Of a stretch of DNA of 64,000 nt, positions 62,851 through 64,000 are shown in pieces (within the stretch, counting starts at the first letter, position 1; every line of letters begins with the position of its first letter). This stretch comes from Lacinutrix venerupis (GTDB lineage: Bacteria > Bacteroidota > Bacteroidia > Flavobacteriales > Flavobacteriaceae), in NCBI RefSeq assembly GCF_003663945.1, contig NZ_RCCH01000001.1:124001-188000 (forward strand), in the 5' to 3' direction. The notes below the pieces were generated by a model that ran no database searches, was not told the origin of the DNA, and worked only from the letters and a program-made list of their open reading frames with translations. Position numbers and translations under genes: made by a program.

Positions 62851-63501
62851 TTAGCTTAGTGCTTTTTCATTATTTCTATAGTAAAAATGCCCATTATTAC
62901 TATTCCAGTTGTTGCCCGAGTTATTATTTTGTTGAGTTGGAATGTTATAATAATTTGTATTATTAAAATTTACTTGGCCAATAGTTTTAATTAATTGCCC
63001 ATGTCTATTGTATTTTAATTTTAAACCTCCAACTTGAGTTAATAACCCGTTTCTATTATATTTCATGTAAACACTACCAAGTCTTTTTACTTGACCATTT
63101 CGGGTATAATTTACAAATACATTACCAATACGTCTTACTTTACCATTGTTGTCGTGTGTTACAATTACACCACGACTTCTTGGCGTAGAGTAGGAGACTT
63201 GAGTTCCAGGAGCACCAAACGTTCTGTTTATGGCGCTACGTTTAGTATTTGTTTTTCTATAATAATCGTCATAATTACTGTGGTTAGATTCTAAGTTTGT
63301 ATTAAAATCGAAGGAACCATCTGCAAAAATTAAAAATTCTACTCCGCGCTCAATAAATTGAATAGGTTCTATAAAATTATAATTACTAATTCTATTTTCT
63401 AATTGTTTAACTTCATTTAAAGATTTCTCTTTTTTTTCAATTGCTGTTACAGTAGTTAATCCCATTAACAATCCTGTAAATAATAGTACTAATTTTTTCA
63501 T
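62851..63501 (-). CDS. secreted YN-repeat protein, paralogue of the 60233 gene
   Basis: A protein of 216 residues with a signal peptide (about 1-20). It shares with the 60233 gene the stretch FIERGVEFLIFADGSFDF and then a series of short repeats of the form G-x-V-x-R-[IL]-G-x-[VL]-x-[VL]-x-Y-x-R-x-G (about 105-185), but lacks the long basic tail, ending in an asparagine-rich stretch. Function unknown. The shared core plus the matching upstream promoter type suggests a duplicated, co-regulated envelope protein pair. Confidence 0.75.
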   Translation of the reverse strand: MKKLVLLFTGLLMGLTTVTAIEKKEKSLNEVKQLENRISNYNFIEPIQFIERGVEFLIFADGSFDFNTNLESNHSNYDDYYRKTNTKRSAINRTFGAPGTQVSYSTPRSRGVIVTHDNNGKVRRIGNVFVNYTRNGQVKRLGSVYMKYNRNGLLTQVGGLKLKYNRHGQLIKTIGQVNFNNTNYYNIPTQQNNNSGNNWNSNNGHFYYRNNEKALS

Positions 63502-63581
63502 AGTATTGCGGTATTAAATTTATGCGTATTTCTGAACGTTTCAAAAAAAGCTAAAAGCCTACGCTATTTGTTATATAAGTT

Positions 63582-63597
63582 TTCAATATGCGTGCCA
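63582..63597 (-). promoter_or_regulatory. sigma-54-type promoter of the paralogue gene
   Basis: On the minus strand, TGGCAC (63597-63592), 5-base spacer and TTGAA (63586-63582), the same arrangement as at 61350-61365. It lies about 80 bases before the ATG at 63501. Confidence 0.6.
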
Positions 63598-63715
63598 AAC
63601 TGTAAAAGTGTTATTTTTACTAGGTGTTTCAGCCTATTTTAAATAGAGTTTAGTTATTGTTTAAGTTTTTCAAAATTGGTTTTTTATACTATATTTACAT
63701 GTAGAAACCAACCCA

Positions 63716-64000
63716 ATGTCTTTAGAATATAAAAGTTGCAAAAACTGCGATTCTAATTTTAGAAGTATTTATAAATACTGTCCAGAGTGTGGCATGAAAT
63801 CTAAAGAAGAACTTACCTTAGGTGTACTTTTTTACAATACAATAAATAACTATTTACTTTACGACTCTAAGTTTTTTAAAAGTTTTATACCATTAATGGT
63901 TAAACCAGGTTTTTTGGCTAATAAATTTATAGCTGGAAAGCGTTTGTCGTTTTTACATCCTGCCCAATTGTACTTGTTTGTAACTTTTATTTTCTTTTTT
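63716..64000 (+). CDS. DUF3667 protein, N-terminal part
   Basis: The gene starts at ATG 63716 and runs off the window; the first 95 residues are visible. It begins with a zinc-ribbon-like CKNCDSNFRSIYKYCPECGMK (C8-x2-C11 and C22-x2-C25), then KFFKSFIPLMVKPGFLANKFIAGKRLSFLHPAQLYLFV leading into a membrane helix. This is the layout of DUF3667 proteins common in Bacteroidota; function unknown. Confidence 0.85.
   Translation, partial: MSLEYKSCKNCDSNFRSIYKYCPECGMKSKEELTLGVLFYNTINNYLLYDSKFFKSFIPLMVKPGFLANKFIAGKRLSFLHPAQLYLFVTFIFFF

Noticed and set aside
1-64000. tRNA, rRNA, prophage and insertion sequences
   Set aside because: I looked through the intergenic regions for cloverleaf-like, rRNA-like or transposase sequences and found none.

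Overview
The window is an AT-rich (roughly 30-35% GC by eye) piece of a Bacteroidota chromosome, almost certainly from a marine-type member of the Flavobacteriaceae. The evidence is the gene content (a small membrane protein of the type NCBI calls CAL67264 next to ettA, a YfbK-like protein fused to a TonB-plug domain, an outer-membrane beta-barrel receptor, DUF3667, DUF4834, a serine palmitoyltransferase-like enzyme, LpxR-like and Phenol_MetA_deg-like outer-membrane proteins), the near absence of Shine-Dalgarno sequences, and several promoters with the Bacteroidota -7 element TAnnTTTG. I see no rRNA, tRNA, CRISPR array, prophage or intact insertion sequence. Most of the window is dense housekeeping sequence, with clear hairpin terminators at convergent gene ends.

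Layout. 1-5.6 kb: CPBP protease tail, menE, sppA and a vWA/plug fusion. 5.6-10.3 kb: acyl-CoA carboxylase beta subunit, a redox cluster (FMN reductase, MarR regulator, pirin) with a palindromic operator-like site, and an MFS exporter. 10.4-13.5 kb: CAL67264-like protein, ettA, a small membrane protein and a metallo-beta-lactamase-fold lipoprotein. 13.6-23 kb: one co-directional run of eight genes that I could not assign to a described system: a long coiled-coil protein, a helical protein, a large AAA+ ATPase, a NudK-like Nudix hydrolase, a 424-residue unknown, and three membrane proteins. 23-28 kb: glyoxylate shunt (aceB, aceA) with a divergent RamB/MccR-like regulator and a GCGAA-type palindromic operator. 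28-32 kb: histidine degradation genes hutG and hutI with a GNAT enzyme. 32-39 kb: Crp-like regulator, fumC, a probable mobile single-gene cassette carrying a HEPN-motif protein, an LpxR-like protein, an esterase lipoprotein and an MscS channel. 39-49.8 kb: beta-barrel receptor, ArsC/Spx-like protein, prfB with a +1 programmed frameshift, threonine aldolase, an OmpA protein built of 23-residue repeats, YbaB and oligopeptidase B. 49.8-54.9 kb: cysteine synthase-like protein, serine palmitoyltransferase-like enzyme, a GNAT-like acyltransferase that may act in the same sphingolipid pathway, an outer-membrane transporter-like protein and DUF4834. 54.9-60.2 kb: YfhO, glycosyltransferase and flippase (surface polysaccharide). 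60.2-64 kb: two related secreted proteins, each behind a sigma-54-like promoter, flanking a stand-alone degenerate DEAD-box domain, a DUF2085 protein and a small membrane protein; a DUF3667 gene runs off the end.

The best candidates for new biology are the eight-gene AAA+/coiled-coil/Nudix/membrane operon (13.66-22.97 kb), the HEPN cassette between inverted repeats (34.58-35.99 kb), and the sigma-54-like promoters shared by the two secreted paralogues (60.2-63.6 kb).
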